Of a stretch of 64,000 nucleotides of DNA, positions 43,318-51,944 are shown one piece after another. Source of the DNA: Salinibacterium sp. ZJ70. GTDB taxonomy: Bacteria > Actinomycetota > Actinomycetes > Actinomycetales > Microbacteriaceae. Both the position numbers and the translations under genes were made by a program. How positions within the stretch are numbered: the stretch's first letter is position 1; each line of letters begins with the position of its first letter. The stretch is from NCBI RefSeq assembly GCF_011751865.2, contig NZ_CP061770.1, positions 1,612,001 to 1,676,000 on the forward strand, in the 5' to 3' direction. Under the pieces are notes generated by a model, which worked only from the letters and a program-made list of their open reading frames with translations, did not search any database and was not told the DNA's origin.

Positions 43318-43800
43318 GTGGAGTCAGGACGCGATCGCGTCGCCGCGGACGCCGCCGCGCGCGGCATCGATGTGGAGTTCGTGGAGCGCTCGCGCCCCGT
43401 CTCGTCGCTCGAGGAGGCGGCCGAGGTGCTCGGCATCACGCCCGCGGACATCGTGAAGTCGCTCGTCGTCAAGCGCAGCGACGGCACGTTCCTCTTCGCC
43501 GAGATCCCCGGCGACCGCGTCATCTCGTGGCCGAAGCTGCGTGCCCTCGTGGGCGTCAACAAGCTGCAGCTTCCGGATCCCGCGGTGGCACTCGAGGCGA
43601 CCGGCTACGAGCGCGGCACGATCACGCCGCTCGGCTCGACGCATCCGTGGCCCGTGTACGTGGACGAGCGGATCGCGCACCGTCGCGTGTCGATGGGCGC
43701 GGGAGAGCGCGGCACGTCGCTGTTCGTCGATGCGGACGCGCTCATCGCCGGGCTCGAGGCGACGGTGGCGGATATCAGCGAGCCTGCTCCGGAACGCTGA
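43318..43800 (+). CDS. YbaK/EbsC-type aminoacyl-tRNA deacylase
   Basis: The 160-residue protein has the YbaK core: PADIVKSLVVKRSDGTFLFA with the conserved lysine, then the GYERGTITPLG segment. Members clear mischarged tRNA such as Cys-tRNA-Pro. GTG at 43318 lies 7 nt behind GAGAGGAG, a strong site; the frame opens earlier at 43177 but inside dus. Its last 26 bp overlap a convergent small gene. Confidence 0.9.
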   Translation: MESGRDRVAADAAARGIDVEFVERSRPVSSLEEAAEVLGITPADIVKSLVVKRSDGTFLFAEIPGDRVISWPKLRALVGVNKLQLPDPAVALEATGYERGTITPLGSTHPWPVYVDERIAHRRVSMGAGERGTSLFVDADALIAGLEATVADISEPAPER

Positions 43801-43894
43801 CATCGGCCGACGCTGCGTCGAGTCCGGGAACCGCGCACACGTCGCCCTCGCACGCGGTGGCGTTCGGGTCGCCGAGCGGGATGAGCCCGCTCAT
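43775..43894 (-). CDS. Unrecognised 39-residue peptide coupled to a DsbA-like gene
   Basis: The product begins MSGLIPLGDPNATACEGDVC and runs to 39 residues, with C15 and C20 spaced CX4C. Its ATG overlaps the DsbA-like stop (ATGA) and GAAGG lies directly upstream, so it would be translated by the same ribosomes. No signal peptide. The pairing of a cysteine peptide with a thiol oxidoreductase hints at a redox partnership, but this is inference. It converges with the YbaK gene. Confidence 0.55.
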   Translation of the reverse strand: MSGLIPLGDPNATACEGDVCAVPGLDAASADVSVPEQAR

Positions 43895-44541
43895 CCTTCG
43901 GCCCGCCCCGCGGCGACCTCGGTGAGGATCTGGGCGAACGTCGCCGAGTCCTGTGCGCCCGAGACGCCGTACTTGCGGTCGATGACGAAGAACGGCACGC
44001 CCTGGATGCCGAAGTCGCGGGCGACCTTCTGGTCCTCGTGCACATCGGCGAGGTGCTCGTCGCTCTCGAGCGAGCGCACGACCTCGTCCCGGTCGAGTCC
44101 GATCTCGGCGGCGAGATCCGCGAGATCCTGAACACGGCCCACGTGGCGTCCCTCTTCGAAGTACGCCTTCAGCAGGCGCTCCTTCATCTCGAGCTGGAGC
44201 CCACGGAGCTTCGCGAAGTGCAGCAGCTGGTGCGCCTTGACGGTGTTGGTGTGCTGCAGCGCGTCGAAGTCGTAGTTCAGCCCGACGGTCGCGGCGATGC
44301 CGGTGACGCGGTCGAGCATGTCGTTCACACGCTCGGCGGGGATGCCCTTGTGCTGAGCGAGGAAGTCGACTTCCGAGCCCTCGAAGTCGACGGGAGTGTC
44401 GGGCGAGAGCTCGAACGAGTGGTACTCGATCTTCACGTCGACTCCGGACTGCTCGACGGCCGTCTCGAACTTGCGCTTTCCGATGTAGCACCAGGGGCAG
44501 GCGATGTCGGACCAGATGTCGATCTTGATGGGTTCGCTCAC
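43891..44541 (-). CDS. FrnE-type DsbA family oxidoreductase
   Basis: The 216-residue protein has a thioredoxin fold with the CPWC motif (C15 and C18) in IDIWSDIACPWCYIGKRKFE, a helical insert, and the GVPFFVIDRKYGVSGAQ cis-proline segment. No signal peptide, so it is cytosolic like FrnE and 2-hydroxychromene-2-carboxylate isomerase relatives. GTG at 44541 chosen; an extension to 45069 lies in the upstream gene. Coupled to the 39-residue peptide. Confidence 0.92.
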   Translation of the reverse strand: MSEPIKIDIWSDIACPWCYIGKRKFETAVEQSGVDVKIEYHSFELSPDTPVDFEGSEVDFLAQHKGIPAERVNDMLDRVTGIAATVGLNYDFDALQHTNTVKAHQLLHFAKLRGLQLEMKERLLKAYFEEGRHVGRVQDLADLAAEIGLDRDEVVRSLESDEHLADVHEDQKVARDFGIQGVPFFVIDRKYGVSGAQDSATFAQILTEVAAGRAEG

Positions 44542-44583
44542 GTGAGGAGTCAACCAGCAACTCGCGCGACGTATTCCCAGGTG

Positions 44584-44627
44584 TCTGCCGGAGCCGGAGC
44601 CCCCGATCGGCCCACGGCCCCGGCAGA
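44584..44627 (-). terminator. Inverted repeat after the nucleotide-sugar dehydrogenase
   Basis: TCTGCCGG (44584-44591) and CCGGCAGA (44620-44627) are exact complements around 28 GC-rich bases that can fold further. It lies 11 bp past the dehydrogenase stop and separates the polysaccharide cluster from the DsbA-like gene. Confidence 0.45.
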
Positions 44628-44638
44628 ACTCTTCGGCA

Positions 44639-46042
44639 TCAGGCGACGGAGTCTTCCAGGTTCTCCCGGTGAGACATCCCCATCCCGACCGCAGGCCGGC
44701 CGAGTGCCCGGTAGTCCCAGCCGGCTGCCTGATAGCGGGACGCGTCGAGCACATTGCGCGCGTCGAGGATCCGACGGCTCGCGACGAGCGCGCCCATATC
44801 GGCGGGGTCGGCGAACCGGAACTCATCCCACTCCGTGAGAAGGGCCACGACATCGGCACCCGTGACGGCTTCCGCGAACGACGACACGTAGTCGAGATCC
44901 GGGTAGACGCGGTGCGCATTCGCCGTCGCCTCGGGGTCGTAGACGACGACCTCGGCTCCTTCGAGATAGAGCAGCCGGGCGACGTCGAGAGCCGGGGCGT
45001 CGCGCACATCGTCGGAATTGGGCTTGAACGCCGCACCGAGCGCTGCCACGCGGCACCCAGCGAGGTCACCGCCCGCGAGCTCGCGGATCACGTCGACGGC
45101 ACGCACCCGGCGGCGCAGGTTGATCTGGTCGATCTCGTCGAGGAAGCGCACCGCCTGCCCCGCACCCAGCTCCTCCGCCCGCGCTCGGAAGGCACGGATG
45201 TCCTTCGGCAGGCATCCGCCGCCGAACCCGAGTCCGGGCTTCAGGAAGCGGGATCCGATGCGGTCATCGAGTCCGAGCGCGCACGCGAGCGTCGTGACAT
45301 CCGCGCCCACGGTCTCGCACACCTCGGCCATCGCGTTGATGAACGAGATCTTGGTGGCGAGGAACGAGTTCGCGGCGACCTTCACGAGCTCCGCCGTCGC
45401 CATGTCGGCGACGACGAGCGGCGTGCCCGTGTCGAGGATCGGCGCATATACCTGACGCAGCATATGCTCGGCCCACGGGGTCTCCACCCCGAACACAAGT
45501 CGGTCCGGGTTGAGGGTGTCCTCGACCGCGAAGCCCTCGCGAAGGAACTCGGGGTTCCACGCGAGTTCGACCTCGTCACCCGCCGGCGAGAGCTCGCGCA
45601 CGAGCCCGGCGAGGCGGCTGGCCGTGCCGACAGGCACGGTCGATTTGCCGACGATGAGCGCGCGACGATCGATGCGCGCCGCGAGTCCGGTCGCCGCCGC
45701 ATCGACGAAGCGCATGTCGGCGCGGTTCGAGCCCGTCTGCTGCGGCGTGCCGACGCAGATGAAGTGGACATCCCCGAACGCGGCGACCGCATCGAGGTCG
45801 GTCGTGAATCTCAGCCGGCCAGACGCGAGCGCCGCCTCGAGCTGCTCCGGAAGCCCGGGCTCGAAGAACGGAACGCGCCCGGCCGAGAGGGACGCGATCT
45901 TGTCGGGGTCGACATCGAAGCCGAGCACCTCGAATCCGAGTGCGGCCATACAGACGGCATGGGTGGCGCCGAGGTACCCCGTCCCGATCACAGTGATCCG
46001 GGGTGCTTCGGAGGTGGAGCCTTGCTGATCCTGGTACGACAC
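44639..46042 (-). CDS. UDP-glucose/GDP-mannose-type 6-dehydrogenase
   Basis: The 467-residue enzyme oxidises a nucleotide-sugar to the uronate using NAD. It has the Rossmann motif VIGTGYLGATHAVCMAALG, and the central AELVKVAANSFLATKISFIN. The catalytic cysteine is C277 in GFGGGCLPKDIRAF. Sequence alone does not separate UDP-glucose from GDP-mannose specificity. GTG at 46042 lies six bases behind GGAGG, which fixes the start. It follows the GT2 and beta-helix genes and would supply their uronic-acid donor. Confidence 0.93.
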   Translation of the reverse strand: MSYQDQQGSTSEAPRITVIGTGYLGATHAVCMAALGFEVLGFDVDPDKIASLSAGRVPFFEPGLPEQLEAALASGRLRFTTDLDAVAAFGDVHFICVGTPQQTGSNRADMRFVDAAATGLAARIDRRALIVGKSTVPVGTASRLAGLVRELSPAGDEVELAWNPEFLREGFAVEDTLNPDRLVFGVETPWAEHMLRQVYAPILDTGTPLVVADMATAELVKVAANSFLATKISFINAMAEVCETVGADVTTLACALGLDDRIGSRFLKPGLGFGGGCLPKDIRAFRARAEELGAGQAVRFLDEIDQINLRRRVRAVDVIRELAGGDLAGCRVAALGAAFKPNSDDVRDAPALDVARLLYLEGAEVVVYDPEATANAHRVYPDLDYVSSFAEAVTGADVVALLTEWDEFRFADPADMGALVASRRILDARNVLDASRYQAAGWDYRALGRPAVGMGMSHRENLEDSVA

Positions 46043-46134
46043 CGGGAACCTCCAGAGTGTGCGTTGATGGTGGGGGGATGGTGCGGTTTCTTCTGGTGCA
46101 GCGGGACGCGTGATCGGGAGCGCGCCCTGCCTCC

Positions 46135-47238
46135 TCAGCCTCGACAGCTCACATTGCTGAACCCTTCGCCGGCGTCGGAGACCTGGTTGTCGCACGCGAC
46201 GACGTTGTCGTTGACCGGCGTGAGAGAGAACCCGAATCCGGGTCCGCCCACGACGGCGATGTTCGACCGGAACGTGTTTCCGGTCCCCCATCCGCCGTCG
46301 CCGATCTCATGCGTCTGGAAGCCATCGAGAGGCGAGTTCTCGCCCGTGTTGCCCTCGATGATCCAGTCGTTTCCCTTCACATCCACCCAGCTGTCGGCTG
46401 CGACGATGCGGGAGCCGTCGAATGTGTTGCCGCGGATGACACCCCCTGTCGTGCCCTCCTTGACGTCGATCGCCTCAGAGGTCGTGCCGTGGATGTAGTT
46501 GCCTTCGACGAGATTGCGATCCGAGCGATCCGGCTCGCAGTCGGTGATCGTGCACCAGTTGCTGTCGGCTGAGCCGATGTAGACCCCTTCGCCGAACTTC
46601 TCGCGGCGCAGACCCGTGTCGCTGATGTCGTTGCCCACGACCCGGTTGTCGGTGGAGTGTCCGCGGAGGTGGATCGCCTCGTCGCCGATGCTGAACACGG
46701 TGAGGCCCTGGATCGTGGAGCCGACAGTGCCATCCGCCATCACGCCCTTCTGCCCGTTGGTGACGGTGAAGCCCGCCAGGTGCCAGTACTGCGCCCCATC
46801 GAGGTGGAAGACATACCCGCCTTTCACTCCCCCGCCGTCGAGCACGGCTTCCCTGGGGCCGCACAGCGTGACGAGTTCGTCGGACGTGCCGGAGGTCGAG
46901 GCGACGAACTCGCCTTCGTACACTCCCGGCTGCATCACGATGACATCTCCGGGCGCTGCGGAGGCGAGCGCGGATGCGAGCTCGTCGGCGCCCGACACTG
47001 TCTGAGTGGCGTCCGGACAGCCCTCGACATCGACCGCCGACTCGGGCGCGTCCGCTTGCTGGGTCGCGGTCGGACTCGGCGTGTCGGTGCGCCCGGGAAT
47101 GCTGGTGGGAGCGCTCTGCGGGTTCGCGGGCGAGGCGAGCAGCGCGGCGCCTGTCCAGATGAGCGCCACGAACACACCTCCCGCGACGAACGAGAGCGCC
47201 GCGAGAAGCCACGGACGGGCGAGAAGCTCGGCGATCAT
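46135..47238 (-). CDS. Membrane-anchored right-handed beta-helix protein (short)
   Basis: The 367-residue protein has one N-terminal anchor (WLLAALSFVAGGVFVALIWT), a Pro/Thr/Ser linker (about residues 38-70) and a right-handed beta-helix from about 75 onward. Strand turns such as EAVLDGGGVKGGYVFHLDGA and GDEAIHLRGHSTDNRVVGND fit the parallel beta-helix (pectate lyase/epimerase-like) superfamily. Six cysteines may form disulfides. Catalysis on a polysaccharide (lyase or C5-epimerase) is possible but no catalytic set could be assigned. ATG overlaps the stop of the larger beta-helix gene (ATGA). Confidence 0.82.
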   Translation of the reverse strand: MIAELLARPWLLAALSFVAGGVFVALIWTGAALLASPANPQSAPTSIPGRTDTPSPTATQQADAPESAVDVEGCPDATQTVSGADELASALASAAPGDVIVMQPGVYEGEFVASTSGTSDELVTLCGPREAVLDGGGVKGGYVFHLDGAQYWHLAGFTVTNGQKGVMADGTVGSTIQGLTVFSIGDEAIHLRGHSTDNRVVGNDISDTGLRREKFGEGVYIGSADSNWCTITDCEPDRSDRNLVEGNYIHGTTSEAIDVKEGTTGGVIRGNTFDGSRIVAADSWVDVKGNDWIIEGNTGENSPLDGFQTHEIGDGGWGTGNTFRSNIAVVGGPGFGFSLTPVNDNVVACDNQVSDAGEGFSNVSCRG

Positions 47239-49175
47239 GCCGCCCGCCCCGATTCTGCGGTCGAGACCTGCTGCACTGTCGACACCGGCTCGCTCGACGT
47301 GATCTCCGCCGTCGACGCGCTCGTCGGCTCCAGAGGCGTCACGGGCTCACGACCGTAGTCGCGCGGATCCGCGATCCCTGCGGTGAGCGACGACAGCGGC
47401 GCATGCGAGCTGTAGGGGTGGGTCAGCGCCCGCCGCGGCTCACGTCGACGCAGCCCCGTGACGGCGGTGACCACGACGATCAGTCCGAGAACGATCCACA
47501 CGAGCGTGAGCGGCTGGAAGATGCCGCGCAGGATGACATCGAGCGGCTTGGTGCCCTGCCACGCCGTGATGTCGTTGCCCCGGATGACGGCATCGGACTC
47601 CGAACGAGCAGCATCGATCGCACTCGGGCCGCGCCCGGAGACTGTGTTGTTGCTGATCGTGACGGTTGCGAGATCCCGGATGATCGTCACTCCGTGGTTG
47701 CTGACATCGGTCACCGTGTTCCGGTCGATCGTTCCTGTGGCGTCGCGCAGGTAGATGCCGATCTCGCCTCCCGCGATGGAGTTCCCCTGCACGAGAGCGT
47801 CGCGGACGCCGTCGCGAAGCGCGATTCCCTGCTCCGCCGAGTTCTCCACGATGTTGTCGGTGATCGTGACGCCTTCGACGACGTCCGCAACGACGATGCC
47901 CATCGTGTGACCGTCCACCGTGTTGCCGTCGAGCACGAGATGTCGGCCCCCCACGGCCTCGATCCCGTAGCGACCGTTGCCGCGGACGAGGGAATCGTTC
48001 ACGGCGTTGTTGCCGTAGCTGCCGATCGGGGTGCCTGTGGCACTGGGGCCGCCCGCGAGCGGTCCCCCTTCGAGGGTGACGCCGTTGCGTCCGTTCGCCT
48101 CTGCCGTCAGTCGATCGACGATGACCCCCGTCGTGGCGCGCGCGAGTCGCAGACCGTCGACCCCGTTGCCGGAGGCGGTGCTGTTGTGCACCACGGTGTC
48201 CGTCACCCCGCGATGCAGCACAAGGCCATCCACGAGGTTGTCGGCGAAAGTGGAGTCGCGGATGTCGACGCCGGCCGCGCTCGTGATGAACATCCCGAAC
48301 GCATTCGCTCGGCTCTCGACATCGTCGATGTCGGCGGACACGAAGCTGTAGGCCCCGAGGTTCGGCGCGAGGTTGAGGGCCTCGGCCCCGCCCACGGGGA
48401 GGAGCTCCTGGCCGTAGACGGACGGCGCGGCGGGTTCAGCCGCCGCTGACTCGTCCCCGTCCTCGCTGAAGGTCTCAGGCGGCGCCGTTCCGGTCAGGGC
48501 GATGCCGCCTGTCGCGCCGGACCAGAATCCCAGGTCGTGGAAGCGCGCGTGGGAGATGGTCGCGTGGCCGCCTGTCACCCTCAGATAAGCCCGTCCGTCG
48601 GAGGTCTCCACATCGGGGGCGTTCGCGCCCGGGTCCCACCCGGACACCTCGACGGGCCGGTCGGCGGTGCCGATGATCTCAAGCCCGCCCCCGATGGTGA
48701 CGATCGACACGAAAGCGGAGGGGGAGCTCGCCAGCCGCAGCACGAGTCCGTCCTCCGAGGACAGGTTCAGGGTGGCCCCCTGCTCGACGACGATGTTCTC
48801 GCTGAGCAGGTAGGAGCCATCCGGCTGACGCACGAAGGTGCTGGGCGCGTACTCGAGCAGGTCGCCGAGCGTGTAGGGCGCGTCGCGCCGGATGAGGACG
48901 AGGGTGTACGTGCTGCCGGTCACGAGCCGATAGGGACGCCCCTGATTCGCGTTCGTCCACCCCGCTGCATTCGAGATCGACCGGACGTCGATGAGACGCC
49001 GGTCCTCGGCGGCCACGAGCAGCGACTCGAGAGCGGGATCCCCGGGATACGGCTCCCCCACGACGGGCACGTTCTCGGCCGGTTCGGCCGAGTGCGCCGC
49101 CTGGGGAAGCACGAGCGCTGCCGCGACGCCGGCGACGACAGCCGCACGCAGCACGATCCAACGGCGCGACATCAT
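47235..49175 (-). CDS. Secreted right-handed beta-helix protein with C-terminal anchor (long)
   Basis: The 646-residue protein has a signal peptide (cleavage likely after AAHSA near residue 28), a first domain of about 200 residues, and a long run of NosD/CASH-type beta-helix repeats from about residue 280 to 545 (for example GRHLVLDGNTVDGHTMGIVV and EGVTITDNIVENSAEQGIAL). A membrane helix follows (LTLVWIVLGLIVVVTAVTGL), then a Ser/Thr/Pro-rich cytoplasmic tail of about 70 residues. The repeat type occurs in AlgG mannuronan C5-epimerases. ATG at 49175 overlaps the GT2 stop (ATGA), so both are co-translated. Confidence 0.85.
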   Translation of the reverse strand: MMSRRWIVLRAAVVAGVAAALVLPQAAHSAEPAENVPVVGEPYPGDPALESLLVAAEDRRLIDVRSISNAAGWTNANQGRPYRLVTGSTYTLVLIRRDAPYTLGDLLEYAPSTFVRQPDGSYLLSENIVVEQGATLNLSSEDGLVLRLASSPSAFVSIVTIGGGLEIIGTADRPVEVSGWDPGANAPDVETSDGRAYLRVTGGHATISHARFHDLGFWSGATGGIALTGTAPPETFSEDGDESAAAEPAAPSVYGQELLPVGGAEALNLAPNLGAYSFVSADIDDVESRANAFGMFITSAAGVDIRDSTFADNLVDGLVLHRGVTDTVVHNSTASGNGVDGLRLARATTGVIVDRLTAEANGRNGVTLEGGPLAGGPSATGTPIGSYGNNAVNDSLVRGNGRYGIEAVGGRHLVLDGNTVDGHTMGIVVADVVEGVTITDNIVENSAEQGIALRDGVRDALVQGNSIAGGEIGIYLRDATGTIDRNTVTDVSNHGVTIIRDLATVTISNNTVSGRGPSAIDAARSESDAVIRGNDITAWQGTKPLDVILRGIFQPLTLVWIVLGLIVVVTAVTGLRRREPRRALTHPYSSHAPLSSLTAGIADPRDYGREPVTPLEPTSASTAEITSSEPVSTVQQVSTAESGRAA

Positions 49176-50455
49176 GCCACCTCGGCGACGAGGGTGCGGG
49201 CGGTCTGCCCGTCCCCCCCGACGCGATCGGCGTGCCGTGTGAGCCATCCCTGCTTGTTCATGGTGACGAACGCGTAGGCCTTGAGCGGAAGCGCGATCAG
49301 GATGACCGTGAGGGTGACGACCGGCAGGATGACGATGTCGAGCGGTCGTCGCCGCAGATGCGAGATGCCTCGGATCCCGCGCCCGATGAAGAGCCACGCC
49401 ACGACGGCCCAGATTCCGACCGTCGTGAGCTCCAGCCGACTGAAGATGATGTATCCGACCGTGAGACCCATCGTGACGGGGGTGAGCAGGATCTGGAGAA
49501 CGGTGATCTTGGTCACGAACGGCACCCGCCACAGCCAGCCCTTGGCGATCGCCGTGAGGTAGGTGCGGTACGAGTTCCGGCTCCAGCGCACACGCTGCTT
49601 CACGAAGGCGCGGAAGCCCGACGGGAACATCGACAGGGCCCGCGCGGAGCGCTGGTGCACCGTCTGGTAGCCGGAGGCGAGCACGAGCCACGTGAGGCGA
49701 CCGTCATCGCCGGAGATGCACCGTCGACCGAGGAAGAACTCGTTCTCGAGGTTGTCGAGCACCGGCAGCACCGCGTCACGCCGGTAGACGGCCGTGCGAC
49801 CGGAGATGCAGGCCACGGCGCCTTTGCTGCCCATCGCGGGCACGTAGTCGTAGTAGCGCAGGTCGACGAGCCAGTCGGCAACCATGCGCCAGATGCTCGT
49901 GTGCCGCTGGTACACGTTCTGCTGTGTGCTCACCCCGCCGACGCGGGGGTCCGCGAACGGCATCTGGACGTTCTCGAGCAGCCCGGGGGTCCATGAGGTG
50001 TCCGAGTCGGTGAGCACGAGGATCTCACTCGTCGCAAGCCGGATGCCCGCCCCGAGCGCCGAGCGCTTGCCCGCGTGGTGGAAGAGGATCGGCCGGATTC
50101 GGTCGTCGCCGAGCGCCACGATCCGGTCGTACGCGTCGAGGTCGGCGACGTCGAGCACGATGATGATCTCCGTCGGATTCTGCTCGCGCCACGTCTCCAG
50201 GCATCGCATGAGGATGTCCGGATCCTCATGGAAGGACGGCACCACGACCGAGGTCGTGGTCTGGAACTCGCTCACGATGGCCGTCGTTCGCGCCGAGAGG
50301 ATCACGCGGTACAGCCAGAGCGCCCACACGATCGTGCCCGCGATCGCGAGCGGGAAGTACGGAGCGAGCGTGGCGACGAGGTCGCCCAGATACGACCAGC
50401 TGAACTGGATCTCATCGGTCCAGGCGGCGGGTGCGGAGACGGGGAGATGGAGCAT
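49172..50455 (-). CDS. Processive GT2 glycosyltransferase (polysaccharide synthase type)
   Basis: The 427-residue membrane enzyme has one or two N-terminal helices, a GT-A catalytic domain and at least three C-terminal helices. Key residues are the D150-S-D152 (DxD) motif and Q287-R-V-R-W291, the QxxRW that marks processive synthases such as cellulose, hyaluronan and alginate (Alg8) synthases. There is no PilZ domain. GAGGAG lies five bases before the ATG. First gene of a four-gene cluster with two beta-helix proteins and a sugar dehydrogenase; it would polymerise and export a uronate-containing glycan. Polymer identity is unknown. Confidence 0.9.
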   Translation of the reverse strand: MLHLPVSAPAAWTDEIQFSWSYLGDLVATLAPYFPLAIAGTIVWALWLYRVILSARTTAIVSEFQTTTSVVVPSFHEDPDILMRCLETWREQNPTEIIIVLDVADLDAYDRIVALGDDRIRPILFHHAGKRSALGAGIRLATSEILVLTDSDTSWTPGLLENVQMPFADPRVGGVSTQQNVYQRHTSIWRMVADWLVDLRYYDYVPAMGSKGAVACISGRTAVYRRDAVLPVLDNLENEFFLGRRCISGDDGRLTWLVLASGYQTVHQRSARALSMFPSGFRAFVKQRVRWSRNSYRTYLTAIAKGWLWRVPFVTKITVLQILLTPVTMGLTVGYIIFSRLELTTVGIWAVVAWLFIGRGIRGISHLRRRPLDIVILPVVTLTVILIALPLKAYAFVTMNKQGWLTRHADRVGGDGQTARTLVAEVA

Positions 50456-50478
50456 CGGAACTCCTCGGGGGGAAGGGG

Positions 50479-50501
50479 TGTCGGTTGACCGTCAACCGAC
50501 A
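50479..50501. promoter_or_regulatory. Palindromic operator candidate ahead of the polysaccharide cluster
   Basis: TGTCGGTTGA (50479-50488) and TCAACCGACA (50492-50501) are perfect 10-bp arms around CCG. The element ends 23 bp upstream of the GT2 start. The symmetry is that of a dimeric repressor site (TetR, GntR or LacI type); as RNA it would form a hairpin just above the ribosome site. Confidence 0.6.
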
Positions 50502-50752
50502 TCGCGGCCGCGCAGGTTCACGCGGATCCGAGGAGGGGTCTTCGTCGACCGCTGGCGAGGTGTTGCCGGCTCCGCGATTTCGGTGTGCGGAGGCGAGAAC
50601 GCCATCGGCTGATCGTGCGACTGTGTCACCCGGACGTTCGCACGTCAACGCATTTCGACCCCGTCACGACCGAACGTCACGCGCTGTTCACATCGATCCC
50701 CGCGCCGAAACGCGTTGGACATCTGTCAGGTAAGAGGTCGGCCTCAGCTGCG
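50502..50752. other. Non-coding region upstream of the polysaccharide cluster
   Basis: About 250 bp between the palindrome and the CPBP protease stop. No convincing reading frame. On the minus strand TTGACG near 50650 could be a -35 but no clear -10 follows at standard spacing. The cluster promoter is presumably here. Confidence 0.5.
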
Positions 50753-51877
50753 TCAGCGGACGGGCTCGAGCGCGAGGTCGCGGCGACGCGCGATGCCCTG
50801 CTTCGACGCCAGCCGATCGACCCACAGCACATACGCCACGGTCAGAACGAGCTGCGTGAGCGGCGCGAGCGGCCCGCTGCCCTCGGAACTCATCTGCGTG
50901 GTGCCCTGGATGCCGCTCGTGAGCACGAGGAACGCCGCCACGTTGTTGATGACGTGCAGAGCGATCGCGGCTTCGAGTCCTCCGGTGCGCAACGTGACGA
51001 TGGCGAAGCCGAGACCCATGACGGCGACGCTCAGCATGCCCCAGATCTCGTACTGGGTGTGCCCGATCGTGAACAGGATGGTCGCGATGACGACGGCGAG
51101 CGGCCATGCCTTCACCCAGGCCCCGACCACCTGCAGCAGCAGACCGCGGAAGATGTACTCCTCGGCGGTGGCCTGCAGCGGAACGAGCAGCACGATGATG
51201 ACCGCGAGCAGCGCGAAGAGCGCCGGATCGACCTCGACAGGTGTGATCGTCTCGCCCGTGAACGGCGCGATGATCCACGGGAGACCGATCGACACGGCCG
51301 TGACGACGAGCGCGGGAACCGCGCACCGCAGCATCCAGCGCCAGCGCAGACGGAAGGCGACCGAGCTCGTCACGCCCACCGGGCGGATCCCTGCGCACAG
51401 CAGAGCGAGGGGAACCAGCGGCAGCAGAACCGCGAGCGAGCCGAGCAGCATCACGAGACTCAGCGGGTTGGTGATGTCGCTCAGCAGAGCGACGAGCCAG
51501 TCGGCGAAGTCGGGCCGAGCGAGGTCGTCGAGGGTGACCTGACCCACGGCCATCGCGACGACGAACCAGATGATGTTGAGCGCGAGAAGCGCGGTGAGGG
51601 CGAACACGCCGAAGAGCAGCACCGCAACCAGCGGACGCCACCACCGGTAGCGAGGGTTGGTGCGATACAGGCGGTGATACGCGGTGGGCGACTCGACGGG
51701 GGGCGGAGGCGGCGGCAGCTGCGTCCATCCCGCGGGGACCATGACCGGGCCGCCCGGCACGTTCGCGGAGTACGGCAGCGGGGCTCCCGCGACCGGCTGC
51801 GGCGCATTCGCCTCGACAGGGGCGAACGGCGGCGTGGGTGTACCGCGATCGTCGGGCGGGGGAACCGAGTCTGTCAT
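50753..51877 (-). CDS. CPBP family intramembrane metalloprotease
   Basis: The 374-residue protein has a Pro-rich cytoplasmic tail of about 75 residues, then eight or so helices. The CPBP (Abi) motifs are EEYIFRG with the paired glutamates and arginine, a histidine in FTIGHTQYE, and HVINN. These bind the catalytic metal in Rce1-type proteases. Substrate unknown. ATG at 51877 preferred over GTG 51880 or TTG 51889, all in frame. Confidence 0.88.
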   Translation of the reverse strand: MTDSVPPPDDRGTPTPPFAPVEANAPQPVAGAPLPYSANVPGGPVMVPAGWTQLPPPPPPVESPTAYHRLYRTNPRYRWWRPLVAVLLFGVFALTALLALNIIWFVVAMAVGQVTLDDLARPDFADWLVALLSDITNPLSLVMLLGSLAVLLPLVPLALLCAGIRPVGVTSSVAFRLRWRWMLRCAVPALVVTAVSIGLPWIIAPFTGETITPVEVDPALFALLAVIIVLLVPLQATAEEYIFRGLLLQVVGAWVKAWPLAVVIATILFTIGHTQYEIWGMLSVAVMGLGFAIVTLRTGGLEAAIALHVINNVAAFLVLTSGIQGTTQMSSEGSGPLAPLTQLVLTVAYVLWVDRLASKQGIARRRDLALEPVR

Positions 51878-51944
51878 CACACCAGTCAATCAGCAGCGGG
51901 GCGACCCCGCCTCCGTCATACGGCGGAGGCGGGATCGAATGGGG

